Assembly (NCBI RefSeq): GCF_011806425.1
Contig: NZ_JAATOV010000002.1
Coordinates: forward strand, 1-64,000
Direction of reading: 5' to 3'
DNA length: 64,000 nucleotides
DNA from: Thalassospira lucentensis
Lineage (GTDB): Bacteria > Pseudomonadota > Alphaproteobacteria > Rhodospirillales > Thalassospiraceae
Shown piece after piece: positions 16,943 through 25,684 of this stretch (position 1 is the first letter of the stretch; every line of letters begins with the position of its first letter). The notes under the pieces are model-generated. The model ran no database searches. It had not been told where the DNA came from and worked only from the letters and a program-made list of their open reading frames with translations. The translations under genes were made by a program, and so were the position numbers.

Positions 16943-18039
16943 CCCTTACGCTTGAAAATATTACCAAGACAGTGGGTGGGGAGACTCACATCGACGATGT
17001 GTCGATGACGCTGGAGCCAGGGTCCTTTAACGTCCTTTTGGGGCGGACTTTGGCAGGCAAAACGACCCTGATGCGGATGATGGCCGGGCTTGAGCCGCCG
17101 ACCAGTGGGCGTATCTATGCCAACAATGTCGATGTGACCGGCATGGCGGTTCAAAAGCGCAATGTCGCGATGGTCTATCAGCAGTTCATCAATTATCCGT
17201 CGATGAATGTCTATGACAACATCGCATCGCCGCTGAAGTTGCAGGGCGTTGCCAAGGGCGAAATCGAAAGCCGCGTGCGCGAAACCGCCGAGTTGATGCA
17301 TATCGAACATCTGCTTGATCGCCTGCCGCAAGAATTATCGGGCGGGCAGCAGCAGCGTACCGCCATGGCGCGCGCCATGGTCAAGGATTGCACTTTGCTG
17401 TTGCTTGATGAGCCGCTGGTGAACCTTGATTACAAGCTGCGCGAAGAGTTGCGTGAAGAAATTCCCAACCTGTTGGCCAAGCGCGACACCATTGTTGTGT
17501 ACGCTACGACCGAACCGATGGAAGCGCTGTTGTTGGGCGGTAAATGTGCCGTCATGCATGAAGGCCGCGTGACCCAGTTTGGCCCGACCACCGAAGTTTA
17601 TCATAACCCGGCCCATGTGCAGACCGGCCTGATCTTTTCCGATCCGCCGATCAATCTGGTGAAGGCAGAAGTCCGCGATAACGCGCTTTGCTTGGCCAGC
17701 GGGCAAAGCGTGCCCTTGGCGGGTCATTTGTCCGGCCTGAAACCGGGGGATTACACCGTTGGGGTGCGCGCCAATCACTTGTCGGTTCAGCCCGAAGACG
17801 ATCAAAGCATCGCAATGCAGGGCGAAGTCGAACTGGCCGAAATCACCGGGTCGGAAACCTTTGTTCACGTTCACTTCAACGATGTGTCTTGGGTAATCCA
17901 AGAAGAAGGTGTCCACAACCCGCGGCTTGGCGAGGTCGCCACCTTCTATATCGATCCAAAACGTCTGTTTGCCTATGACGCCAATGATCGCCTTGTGGCA
18001 GCCCCGCCCAGTGAAATTCAAAACGGCAAGGCCGCCTGA
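16939..18039 (+). CDS. glpS: Glycerol ABC transporter ATP-binding protein GlpS
   Basis: A 366-residue MalK-like ATPase with an ABC domain (1-235) and C-terminal OB/TOBE region. Walker A is GRTLAGKT (35-42), the signature LSGGQQQR (133-140) is perfect, and Walker B is LLLLDEP (153-159). The H-loop histidine is missing: where VTHDQ is expected the protein has ATTEP (189-193), so Thr191 stands in for His. The second ATPase, GlpT, has the opposite defect. With GlpT it should power glycerol uptake through GlpP and GlpQ. It starts at an ATG overlapping the glpD stop. Confidence 0.93.
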   Translation: MTLTLENITKTVGGETHIDDVSMTLEPGSFNVLLGRTLAGKTTLMRMMAGLEPPTSGRIYANNVDVTGMAVQKRNVAMVYQQFINYPSMNVYDNIASPLKLQGVAKGEIESRVRETAELMHIEHLLDRLPQELSGGQQQRTAMARAMVKDCTLLLLDEPLVNLDYKLREELREEIPNLLAKRDTIVVYATTEPMEALLLGGKCAVMHEGRVTQFGPTTEVYHNPAHVQTGLIFSDPPINLVKAEVRDNALCLASGQSVPLAGHLSGLKPGDYTVGVRANHLSVQPEDDQSIAMQGEVELAEITGSETFVHVHFNDVSWVIQEEGVHNPRLGEVATFYIDPKRLFAYDANDRLVAAPPSEIQNGKAA

Positions 18040-18054
18040 GGTTGGAGAATTAAA

Positions 18055-19149
18055 ATGGCACGTATCGATCTTAAAAGCCTTGCGCATTCATACTTTCCCG
18101 ATCCGAAATCGGACGAGGATTACGCCCTGCGGCGGATGGAACATGTGTGGGAAGATGGCGGGGCCTATGCCCTGCTTGGCCCGTCGGGTTGTGGCAAGAC
18201 CACATTGCTCAACATCATTTCCGGTCTTTTGACCCCGTCCGAGGGACAGGTTCTGTTTGATGGCAAAGACGTCACCAAACTGGCGCCGGAAGAACGCAAT
18301 ATCGCGCAGGTTTTCCAGTTCCCCGTCATTTACGACACCATGACGGTTTATGAAAACCTTGCCTTTCCACTGCGCAACCGCGGCGTTGATTCCAAACGGG
18401 TTGACGAACGGGTGCGCGAAATTGCCGGGATGCTTGATCTTAGCGGTAAGCTGAAACAAAAAGCACGCGGTTTGGGGGCGGATGAAAAGCAGACCATTTC
18501 GCTGGGCCGTGGTTTGGTGCGCGATGACGTATCGGCGATCCTGTTTGATGAACCGCTGACCGTGATTGACCCGCATCTGAAATGGGTCCTGCGCCGCAAA
18601 TTGAAGGAAATCCACAATAAGCTGCGCCCGACCATGGTCTATGTCACGCACGATCAGGTCGAAGCCCTGACCTTTGCCGACAAGGTTGTTGTCATGTATG
18701 GCGGCAAGGTTGTGCAGTTGGGTACGCCGCAAGAATTGTTTGAAAATCCGGCCCATACCTTTGTCGGGTATTTCATCGGAAGCCCCGGCATGAACATCAT
18801 GGATTGCAAGATCGATGATGGTGCGGCCTGGATTGACGGGCAACGCATTGCCCTTTCGGATCGTCATTTGGATGCGGTTGCCAAGCAAACCGGCAAGATC
18901 GAACTGGGTATTCGTCCCGAATTCCTGAAACTTGAAACCGGCGACGGGGTCAGCAGCGATAACGGCGTTCCGGTCAACATCACCAAGGTCGAAGACCTGG
19001 GCCAGTTCAAAATCGCAACCACCCGGTTTGGATCATCCGACATCAAGGTCAAACTTGGCGAAGACACCCAAATCACCGGCCAGTCCGGTGTGCTGCGGTT
19101 CGCGCCAGAATGGACCAAGCTTTACGCCGACAGTCAGTTGGTCGCGTGA
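18055..19149 (+). CDS. glpT: Glycerol ABC transporter ATP-binding protein GlpT
   Basis: A 364-residue MalK-like ATPase. Walker A GPSGCGKT (42-49), Walker B ILFDEP (162-167) and the H-loop VTHDQ with His199 are all intact. The ABC signature is not: where LSGGQQQR is expected the protein reads LGADEKQT (140-147). This complements GlpS, which keeps the signature but lacks the H-loop His. A GlpS-GlpT heterodimer would therefore have one canonical and one degenerate ATP site. The C-terminal part (about 240-364) is a TOBE-type regulatory domain. It follows glpS by 15 bases and has the same reading direction. The name follows Rhizobium GlpT and is not the E. coli antiporter. Confidence 0.93.
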   Translation: MARIDLKSLAHSYFPDPKSDEDYALRRMEHVWEDGGAYALLGPSGCGKTTLLNIISGLLTPSEGQVLFDGKDVTKLAPEERNIAQVFQFPVIYDTMTVYENLAFPLRNRGVDSKRVDERVREIAGMLDLSGKLKQKARGLGADEKQTISLGRGLVRDDVSAILFDEPLTVIDPHLKWVLRRKLKEIHNKLRPTMVYVTHDQVEALTFADKVVVMYGGKVVQLGTPQELFENPAHTFVGYFIGSPGMNIMDCKIDDGAAWIDGQRIALSDRHLDAVAKQTGKIELGIRPEFLKLETGDGVSSDNGVPVNITKVEDLGQFKIATTRFGSSDIKVKLGEDTQITGQSGVLRFAPEWTKLYADSQLVA

Positions 19150-19162
19150 GGGGAATGGGGAA

Positions 19163-20035
19163 ATGAACAAAATTACCAACAACAAGGCCTGGTTCCTCGT
19201 TCTGCCGGTCTTCTTTATCGTCGCCATCAGCGCCATCATTCCGCTGATGACGGTTGTGAACTATTCCGTGCAGGACATCTTTGATCCGCAAACGCGGTTC
19301 TTTGTCGGCACCGAATGGTTTGAACAAGTCTTGGCCGATCGCCGCCTGCATGACGCGCTGATCCGCCAAATCATCTATACCCTAAGCGTTCTTTTGATCG
19401 AAGTGCCGCTGGGCATTGCGGTTGCCTTGACCCTGCCGCGTAAGGGCTGGGGTGTTTCGGCATCGATGGTTCTTTTGGCCTTGCCGCTGCTTATTCCATG
19501 GAACGTGGTTGGCACGATTTGGCAGATTTTCGGCCGGGCCGACATTGGTCTTGGTGGCTATGTCATCAATATGCTGGGGATTGATTACAACTACGCCCAA
19601 AACCCAATGGATGCGTGGATCACGGTTCTGGTGATGGATGTGTGGCACTGGACCAGCTTGATTGTTCTGCTGTGCTATGCCGGTTTGCGGTCGATCCCGG
19701 ATGCCTATTATCAGGCAGCCAAGATTGATGGCGCATCGAACTGGGCGGTTTTCCGGTTCATCCAATTGCCCAAAATGCAGTCGGTTTTGGTGATCGGTGT
19801 GCTGCTGCGCTTTATGGACAGCTTCATGATCTATACCGAGCCGTTCGTGTTGACCGGCGGCGGGCCGGGCACAGCCACCACGTTCCTCAGCCAGTTTTTG
19901 GTCACCATTGCAGTGGGTCAGTTCGACCTTGGTCCGGCGGCGGCATTCTCGCTGATTTACTTCCTGATCATTCTGTTGGTTTGCTGGGTTTTCTATACCG
20001 TCGTGATGAACGCCGGAAAGCGGGAGGAACAATAA
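19163..20035 (+). CDS. glpP: Glycerol ABC transporter permease GlpP
   Basis: A 290-residue MalF-type permease with about six membrane segments and the EAA loop YYQAAKIDGASNWAVFRFIQLP (about 186-207), which contacts the ATPases. I placed the start at ATG 19163, preceded by GGGG, 13 bases after the glpT stop. A longer in-frame extension would overlap glpT and has no family support. It pairs with GlpQ to form the glycerol channel in the inner membrane. Confidence 0.93.
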   Translation: MNKITNNKAWFLVLPVFFIVAISAIIPLMTVVNYSVQDIFDPQTRFFVGTEWFEQVLADRRLHDALIRQIIYTLSVLLIEVPLGIAVALTLPRKGWGVSASMVLLALPLLIPWNVVGTIWQIFGRADIGLGGYVINMLGIDYNYAQNPMDAWITVLVMDVWHWTSLIVLLCYAGLRSIPDAYYQAAKIDGASNWAVFRFIQLPKMQSVLVIGVLLRFMDSFMIYTEPFVLTGGGPGTATTFLSQFLVTIAVGQFDLGPAAAFSLIYFLIILLVCWVFYTVVMNAGKREEQ

Positions 20036-20036
20036 A

Positions 20037-20840
20037 ATGCGGTTCCAAAAACGTCATATCGCACTTCTTGTCTATATTCTGTTCCTGTTGCTGCCGATCT
20101 ATTGGCTGTTCAACATGTCGATCAAGACCAATACGGAAATCCTGGGTGCCATGACCTTGTTCCCGGACAATCCGACGTGGGCAAACTATGCCACCATCCT
20201 GACCGATCCGGCATGGTATTCGGGCTATATCAATTCGATGATCTATGTTGCGATCAACGTGGTGATTTCCTTGTTGGTCGCCCTGCCCGCGGCATATGCC
20301 TTTTCGCGGTTTAACTTTGTCGGTGACAAGCATCTGTTCTTTTGGCTTTTGACCAACCGCATGGCACCGCCGGCTGTGTTCTTGCTGCCGTTTTTCCAGC
20401 TTTATTCGAGTGTCGGTCTGTTTGACACCCATATTGCTGTGGCCCTTGCGCACTGCCTGTTTAACGTGCCGCTTGCGGTGTGGATCCTTGAAGGGTTCAT
20501 GTCGGGCATTCCCAAAGAAATCGATGAAACCGCCTATATCGACGGCTACTCGTTCCCGCGCTTCTTTGGCACGATTTTCATTCCGCTGATCCGTTCCGGG
20601 ATCGGGGTGACGGCGTTCTTCTGCTTTATGTTTAGTTGGGTGGAATTGCTGCTGGCCCGGACCCTGACATCGGTCGATGCAAAGCCGATTGTTGCCACCA
20701 TGACCCGTACCGTTTCGGCATCTGGGCTTGATTGGGGGGTTTTGGCCGCCGCGGGTGTTTTGACCATCGTACCGGGGGCCTTGGTGATTTGGTTTGTTCG
20801 AAACTACATCGCCAAAGGTTTCGCGATGGGTCGCGTGTAA
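20037..20840 (+). CDS. glpQ: Glycerol ABC transporter permease GlpQ
   Basis: A 267-residue MalG-type permease with six likely membrane segments and the EAA loop EIDETAYIDGYSFPRFFGTIFIP (about 161-183). It starts one base after the glpP stop, with GGAGG inside the end of glpP. This is the second half of the transmembrane pore. Here glpQ follows Rhizobium naming; it is not the E. coli glycerophosphodiesterase of the same symbol. Confidence 0.93.
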   Translation: MRFQKRHIALLVYILFLLLPIYWLFNMSIKTNTEILGAMTLFPDNPTWANYATILTDPAWYSGYINSMIYVAINVVISLLVALPAAYAFSRFNFVGDKHLFFWLLTNRMAPPAVFLLPFFQLYSSVGLFDTHIAVALAHCLFNVPLAVWILEGFMSGIPKEIDETAYIDGYSFPRFFGTIFIPLIRSGIGVTAFFCFMFSWVELLLARTLTSVDAKPIVATMTRTVSASGLDWGVLAAAGVLTIVPGALVIWFVRNYIAKGFAMGRV

Positions 20841-20864
20841 TCGGAAAGCAGGAGGAATAACAAC

Positions 20865-21137
20865 ATGTCTTGGATGGCCTGGACCCCGATTACGGCAGTC
20901 TTTTTCAGCTGCATTATCCTGATGCTGATCGGGATGGGAATTTGGCAGACGGTTTCGCCCACAGTGCCACGTCGCGGTTTCTTGCCGCTGACGACCACAC
21001 GCGGCGACCGACTTTTTATCAGTCTACTTGGTGCGGCATACATTCATTTGGGATGGATGGCGTTTACCGATGCCGCCCTTTGGATTGCATCAATTATTGC
21101 GCTTTTCTGGCTCATCATTGTGATGCGCTGGGGGTAA
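20865..21137 (+). CDS. glpU: Small membrane protein of the glycerol operon (DUF2160, GlpU-like)
   Basis: A 90-residue protein with about three membrane segments (about 8-27, 45-67 and 70-88) and the DUF2160-type motif TTRGDRLFISLLGAAYIHLGWMA in the middle. It lies between the permease and binding-protein genes, as GlpU does in the Rhizobium leguminosarum glpDSTPQUV operon. AGGAGG precedes the ATG. The role is unknown; a structural or accessory subunit of the transporter is the natural guess. Family-level naming is secure, function is not. Confidence 0.88.
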   Translation: MSWMAWTPITAVFFSCIILMLIGMGIWQTVSPTVPRRGFLPLTTTRGDRLFISLLGAAYIHLGWMAFTDAALWIASIIALFWLIIVMRWG

Positions 21138-21143
21138 CAAAAC

Positions 21144-21178
21144 GGGTTTGGCAGCACGTCCTACCCGTTGCCAAACCC
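21144..21178 (+). other. Stem-loop between glpU and glpV
   Basis: A perfect 10-base-pair stem, GGGTTTGGCA (21144-21153) with TGCCAAACCC (21169-21178), and a 15-base loop, 7 bases after the glpU stop and about 94 before glpV. No T-run follows. Such intercistronic hairpins often protect or partly terminate transcripts so that the binding protein is made in excess over the permeases. Confidence 0.65.
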
Positions 21179-21271
21179 AACCTATTCACGACAGCGGGCA
21201 TCCGTCTTCCCCCACTGTTGCGGACCGGTTTTACCGGGTGCGAAAAAGGAAGACGATCAGGGAGAAACGAC

Positions 21272-23026
21272 ATGATCGTTAAAGTTAAAGGATCCTCTGC
21301 CGTCATAAAAGGCAGTGCCGTTGCCGTCGCCCTTGGTCTTGCAGTGTTGGCAAATCCAGCATCCGCAGACCAATATACCGACGCTGCGAAAAACTGGATC
21401 GACAGCGAGTTTCAGCCGTCCAGCCTAAGCAAAGATGAACAGATGGCCGAACTTGAATGGTTCATCAAGGCCGCTGAACCGTTCCGGGGTATGGACATCA
21501 ACGTGGTGTCCGAAACCATCACCACCCACGAATACGAGTCAAAAGTTCTGGCAAAGGCGTTTTCGGAAATTACCGGGATCAACCTGACCCATGATCTGAT
21601 TGGCGAAGGCGATGTGATCGAGAAGCTGCAAACCCAAATGCAGTCAAACCGCAACATCTATGACGCTTATATCAATGACTCGGATTTGATCGGTACCCAT
21701 TCGCGGTATGACGCGGTTGTGCCGCTGACCGATTTCATGGCAGGCGAAGGGGCCGATGTAACGTCGCCAACGCTTGATCTTGATGACTTTATCGGGCTGT
21801 CCTTTACCACCGGCCCGGATGGCAAGCTTTATCAGCTGCCTGATCAGCAGTTCGCGAACCTTTATTGGTTCCGGTATGACTGGTTCCAGCGCGAAGACCT
21901 GCAAAAGCAGTTCAAAGACAAATACGGCTATGATCTTGGTGTGCCGGTCAACTGGTCTGCCTATGAAGACATCGCCGAATTCTTCACCAATGATGTGAAG
22001 GAAATCGACGGGACCAAAGTTTACGGTCACATGGATTACGGTAAAAAAGACCCATCATTGGGTTGGCGCTTTACCGATGCGTGGCTGTCGATGGCTGGTG
22101 CTGGCGACAAGGGCATCCCGAACGGCCTTCCGGTTGACGAATGGGGTATCCGTGTTGAAGGCTGTGCGCCTGCAGGTTCAAGCGTGACCCGTGGTGGTGC
22201 GACAAACGGCCCGGCAGCGGTTTATGCCCTGACCAAATACATTGATTGGCTCAAAGCATATGCCCCGCCAGAAGCAGCAGGCATGACCTTTGGCGAAGCA
22301 GGTCCGATCCCGGCACAGGGCAACATCGCCCAGCAAATCTTCTGGTACACGGCCTTTACCGCCGATATGGCGAAAAAAGGAACGCCGGTTGTGAATGACG
22401 ATGGCACGCCGAAATGGCGTATGGCCCCGTCCCCGCATGGCCCGTATTGGGAAGAAGGCATGAAGCTTGGTTATCAGGATGTGGGTTCCTGGACGCTGAT
22501 GAAGTCCACCCCGCTTGAGCGCCGCAAAGCTGCATGGCTTTATGCCCAGTTCACGACGTCGAAATCGGTATCGCTGAAAAAGACCCTTACGGGCCTGACA
22601 CCGATCCGTCAGTCTGATCTGGACACCCAGGCCATGACCGACATCGCACCAAACTGGGGCGGCTTGGTTGAATTTTATCGTTCGCCAGCCCGTGTTCAGT
22701 GGTCACCAACCGGGACCAACGTGCCGGATTATCCGAAACTGGCACAGCTTTGGTGGCAGAACGTTGCCGAAGCTGTCACCGGCGAACGGACCCCGCAGGA
22801 AGCAATGGATAACCTTGCAACTGCAATGGACCGTGTGATGCAGCGTTTGGAACGTGCTGGCATTGGCGGCGAATGTGCGCCGAAGCTTAACGAAGAGCGT
22901 GACGCACAATACTGGTTCGACCAGCCCGGTGCGCCGAAACCGGCACTGGAAAACGAAAAACCGCAGGGTGAGACCGTTAAATATGACGATCTGATCGCGG
23001 AATGGCGTGAAGCCCAGAAGAACTAA
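21272..23026 (+). CDS. glpV: Glycerol ABC transporter substrate-binding protein GlpV
   Basis: A 584-residue periplasmic binding protein, much longer than the usual 400-residue sugar-binding proteins, as is typical of GlpV. The signal peptide is about residues 1-31 (Lys-rich start, hydrophobic core SAVAVALGLAVLA, cleavage after NPASA). The mature protein is a solute-binding family 1 type fold. I chose ATG 21272 because GGAGAAA lies before it and because the signal peptide begins there; the in-frame region upstream overlaps glpU. Last gene of the glpD operon. It delivers glycerol to GlpP and GlpQ. Confidence 0.93.
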   Translation: MIVKVKGSSAVIKGSAVAVALGLAVLANPASADQYTDAAKNWIDSEFQPSSLSKDEQMAELEWFIKAAEPFRGMDINVVSETITTHEYESKVLAKAFSEITGINLTHDLIGEGDVIEKLQTQMQSNRNIYDAYINDSDLIGTHSRYDAVVPLTDFMAGEGADVTSPTLDLDDFIGLSFTTGPDGKLYQLPDQQFANLYWFRYDWFQREDLQKQFKDKYGYDLGVPVNWSAYEDIAEFFTNDVKEIDGTKVYGHMDYGKKDPSLGWRFTDAWLSMAGAGDKGIPNGLPVDEWGIRVEGCAPAGSSVTRGGATNGPAAVYALTKYIDWLKAYAPPEAAGMTFGEAGPIPAQGNIAQQIFWYTAFTADMAKKGTPVVNDDGTPKWRMAPSPHGPYWEEGMKLGYQDVGSWTLMKSTPLERRKAAWLYAQFTTSKSVSLKKTLTGLTPIRQSDLDTQAMTDIAPNWGGLVEFYRSPARVQWSPTGTNVPDYPKLAQLWWQNVAEAVTGERTPQEAMDNLATAMDRVMQRLERAGIGGECAPKLNEERDAQYWFDQPGAPKPALENEKPQGETVKYDDLIAEWREAQKN

Positions 23027-23043
23027 GGGCTCACACTGGGGGT

Positions 23044-23068
23044 GCCGGGGGTGTTTTTCATCCCCGGC
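23044..23068 (+). terminator. Possible terminator after glpV
   Basis: A strong hairpin (GCCGGGGGTG with CATCCCCGGC, one G-U pair, loop TTTTT) starts 17 bases past the glpV stop. There is no clear T-run after it, so termination efficiency is uncertain. Confidence 0.45.
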
Positions 23069-23136
23069 CGTCCCGGCCCATCGCCCACCTCGCCCTTTTT
23101 CGGGCACAAGACACCAAAGACGTTAGACAGAATTTC

Positions 23137-23988
23137 ATGAAAAGCCTGATTGCCCGTTTTTCCAAATCACCAGCACCCTATATGCTGGCGCTATCGCTTT
23201 CGTGCGTTGGCCACGCACAAGCATCATCGGTTCTTGATGATGGTGTTGCGGCCTATCGCCATGGTGATTTCGAAAAATCGGCATCCATCTTTACCCCACT
23301 TGCCGATCAGGGCAATGCCACCGCGCAGTACCTTTTATCGTGCCAAATGATCAATGGGGCTGGCGTTGCGGCCAATGAAGATGGCGGATGGAAAATGATG
23401 AAGGCGTCTGCGGGCAACAAGAACCCGGATGCCAGCATTGTCATGGCACGCAAACTTGAAGCCAGTGACGCGCCCGATGATGTGATCCGCACCCTGTATC
23501 AACAAGCCGCCGATCAAGACCAAACGCAAGCCATGCTGTGGCTGGCCCTTGATGCGCTTGATCAGGGTAAGGCGGATGCGGCCAAGCAATATTTGACCCA
23601 CGCATGGGATGCGGGCGATCCGCGGGCTGCGACCCTTTTGGCAAACCGTTTCACCAAAAGCGATACCGCGCGCTACCAGTACCTGCGCCAAGCAGCCGAA
23701 CATGGTGAAATGCGCGCTGCCGCCTACCTTGCCGAAGAAGCCAAAACCCTTGGCGATACAGCAGAGGCCGTTGGATGGTGCGCGATTGCCACCGGCCTTC
23801 CCGGCCATAACGAAGACGTCGATTGGAAAACCATCGGCGATGCGGTCGAAAAGAATTGCGGCCAATATGACAAAGATTTGGAACCCAAAGACCGCGCGGC
23901 CAACCGCGAACGGGTCGATCAATTCTTGGCCCGGTTCTTTGACGGATATCAGCCATGGACACCGTGGCGCGCTTGTGCGGTTGAGTGA
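23137..23988 (+). CDS. Secreted Sel1/TPR-like repeat protein
   Basis: A 283-residue protein with a signal peptide (about 1-30, ending in HAQA-SS) and several helical repeats of Sel1-like type (for example AAYRHGDFEKSASIFTPLADQGNATAQYLL, GNKNPDASIVMARKLE, AAEHGEMRAAAYLAEEA). The repeats are imperfect. Sel1 proteins act as scaffolds, often in the envelope. No partner is evident from the neighbours, and it is separated from glpV by about 110 bases with its own likely promoter. The C-terminus carries two Cys residues (about 237 and 279). Function unknown. Confidence 0.75.
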   Translation: MKSLIARFSKSPAPYMLALSLSCVGHAQASSVLDDGVAAYRHGDFEKSASIFTPLADQGNATAQYLLSCQMINGAGVAANEDGGWKMMKASAGNKNPDASIVMARKLEASDAPDDVIRTLYQQAADQDQTQAMLWLALDALDQGKADAAKQYLTHAWDAGDPRAATLLANRFTKSDTARYQYLRQAAEHGEMRAAAYLAEEAKTLGDTAEAVGWCAIATGLPGHNEDVDWKTIGDAVEKNCGQYDKDLEPKDRAANRERVDQFLARFFDGYQPWTPWRACAVE

Positions 23989-23996
23989 CACATAAA

Positions 23997-24028
23997 AAAG
24001 GCCCCAATCCATCAGGACCGGGGCCTTT
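23997..24028. terminator. Bidirectional terminator between Sel1 gene and nfeD
   Basis: A perfect 9-base-pair stem, AAAGGCCCC with GGGGCCTTT, and a 14-base loop, with A's in front and T's behind. It sits between two convergent genes. Confidence 0.85.
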
Positions 24029-24046
24029 AATTTGATCAAAACCTGC

Positions 24047-24517
24047 TTAGCTTTCGGTGTCAGCTGTTACCGGTTCAATCAGCAACATGCTGCCTTCGAT
24101 CCCAGACACCCGGACTTTTTGGCCCTTGGCGAGGTCGTGGTTGGATTTTAGAACCCAGCTTGATCCATAGACACTTTGGCGCACGCGGCCATTGGTGGTT
24201 TTTTCCGTTAGTACGGTTGTTTTACCAACCAAGGAGGACCGTGTGCTGCTGACGTCTTCGTCGGATGCCCCCGACAGGTTGGGGCGAAAGAACCGGCGCC
24301 CGATCACGAATGACAGCACACTAAACACGCCAAACGCGATCAGTTGCAGTTCAATCGCCAAATCGGGCACCAGCAGAACAACGAACCCAACGACCGCTGC
24401 CGCAACCGATAGCCATAAGAAAATGATGCCGGGCAGCACCATTTCCAGCACGAGCATCAGGCAGGCCAAAATCCACCAATGCCAAAACTCTATAACGAGT
24501 TGCGAAAACAATTCCAT
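24047..24517 (-). CDS. NfeD-like membrane protein
   Basis: A 156-residue short NfeD protein. The first 80 residues form three or four membrane segments (WWILACLMLVLEMVLPGIIFLWLSVAAAVVGFVVLLV). The C-terminal 60 residues form the OB-fold domain (SSLVGKTTVLTEKTTNGRVRQSVYGSSWVLKS). Short NfeD proteins pair with SPFH/stomatin proteins in membrane microdomains, and the SPFH gene lies 21 bases upstream in the same operon. The pair is also known as YbbK/YbbL-like in E. coli (QmcA and YbbK naming varies). The cellular role is probably membrane protein quality control or envelope stress. Confidence 0.88.
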   Translation of the reverse strand: MELFSQLVIEFWHWWILACLMLVLEMVLPGIIFLWLSVAAAVVGFVVLLVPDLAIELQLIAFGVFSVLSFVIGRRFFRPNLSGASDEDVSSTRSSLVGKTTVLTEKTTNGRVRQSVYGSSWVLKSNHDLAKGQKVRVSGIEGSMLLIEPVTADTES

Positions 24518-24538
24518 GGCAGCGATCCCAGGGTCAGA

Positions 24539-25465
24539 TTAGCTTTTGTCGGTTTGCGAAATCGTTTTGATCAATTCGGTGACACCACCGATCGATCCAA
24601 CAACACCCGATGCATCAAGCGGCATAAAGACAAGCTTGCTGTTCGGGCTTGACGCGATTTGACCAAGCGATTCAACATATTTTTGCGCAACAAAGTAGTT
24701 GATGGCCTGAACGTCACCTTCGCGGATCGCCTTGGACACCGTTTCGGTTGCTTTGGCTTCTGCCTCGGCGGTACGTTCACGGGCCTGCGCATCCAGTTCA
24801 GCAGCAGACATACGGCCTTCTGCGGCCAAAATCGCAGCCGATTTTTCGCCTTCGGCGCGTTTGATGTTTGCTTCGCGTTCGCCGTCCGCCTCAAGAATAA
24901 GCGCACGTTTTTCACGTTCGGCCTTCATCTGGCGGTTCATGGCGTCGGTCAGATCTTCGGGCGGGTTCACGTCCTTGATCTCGACCCGGGTGATTTTCAC
25001 ACCCCAATCGCTGGTGGCTTCATCAAGCACCGCGAGCAAAAGCAGGCTGATTTTTTCGCGGTTCGACAGCATCTCGTCGAGTTCCATCGAGCCAAGAACG
25101 CTACGCAAATTGGTCATTGCCAAATTCTGCACCGCGTAATCAAGCTCCTGGACTTTGTAAGCCGCATCCTTGGTGTTGGTCACCCGGATAAAGACAACAC
25201 CATCCACCGCAACAGAGGCGTTATCCTTGGAAATGACTTCCTGACTTGGAATGTCGAGAACGCGTTCCATCAGGCTCATGCGGCGTCCGAGACGATCAAT
25301 AATCGGAATCAAAACATGCATGCCCGGATCAAGCGTGCGCAGATAGCGCCCCAGTCTTTCAACGGTGACTTCGTAGCCTTGCGGCACGATCTTGACGCTC
25401 ATGAAGGTCAGGACGATCGCCAGCACAACAAAGGCGAGCGAGAATATTTCAAAAGTCGAATACAT
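24539..25465 (-). CDS. SPFH/band 7 (stomatin-like) protein
   Basis: A 308-residue protein with one N-terminal membrane anchor (about 6-25), a band 7 domain (about 25-180, [24 protein letters not shown]) and a long charged coiled coil (about 180-255, [29 protein letters not shown]). It is of the QmcA/stomatin type that forms large membrane rings and interacts with FtsH or NfeD partners. Cotranscribed with the NfeD gene. The A+T-rich region upstream carries an inverted repeat (25548-25566). Confidence 0.92.
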   Translation of the reverse strand: MYSTFEIFSLAFVVLAIVLTFMSVKIVPQGYEVTVERLGRYLRTLDPGMHVLIPIIDRLGRRMSLMERVLDIPSQEVISKDNASVAVDGVVFIRVTNTKDAAYKVQELDYAVQNLAMTNLRSVLGSMELDEMLSNREKISLLLLAVLDEATSDWGVKITRVEIKDVNPPEDLTDAMNRQMKAEREKRALILEADGEREANIKRAEGEKSAAILAAEGRMSAAELDAQARERTAEAEAKATETVSKAIREGDVQAINYFVAQKYVESLGQIASSPNSKLVFMPLDASGVVGSIGGVTELIKTISQTDKS

Positions 25466-25547
25466 ATGAAGACCTTAGTATTTCAGGTAAGGGACGAGTA
25501 AACGCCGCCTAGAAAGCCAATTTTATTCAAAAAATGACTTAAACGAT

Positions 25548-25566
25548 ACTGTTTAAACCAAACAGT
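25548..25566. promoter_or_regulatory. Inverted repeat upstream of the SPFH gene
   Basis: ACTGTTT-N5-AAACAGT, perfect 7-base arms, lies 83 bases upstream of the SPFH start and about 120 bases past the mobA stop. It could be an operator for the SPFH-nfeD operon. No T-run adjoins it, so a terminator is less likely. Confidence 0.45.
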
Positions 25567-25684
25567 CAGGATCATAAGGACGACCTGCATTTATTATGCA
25601 AGCAGTTTGTGTGCATGCGTAAATGCGATAACATCTAATAAAAGCGCCCAAAACCGGCGTTTTCCGGCCCTTTTTGCCCAACGT

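Noticed and set aside
18055..19149. GlpT as a frameshifted or broken ATPase because of its missing signature
   Set aside because: The frame is intact, length and all other motifs are normal, and the defect is complementary to that of GlpS, so it looks selected rather than decayed.
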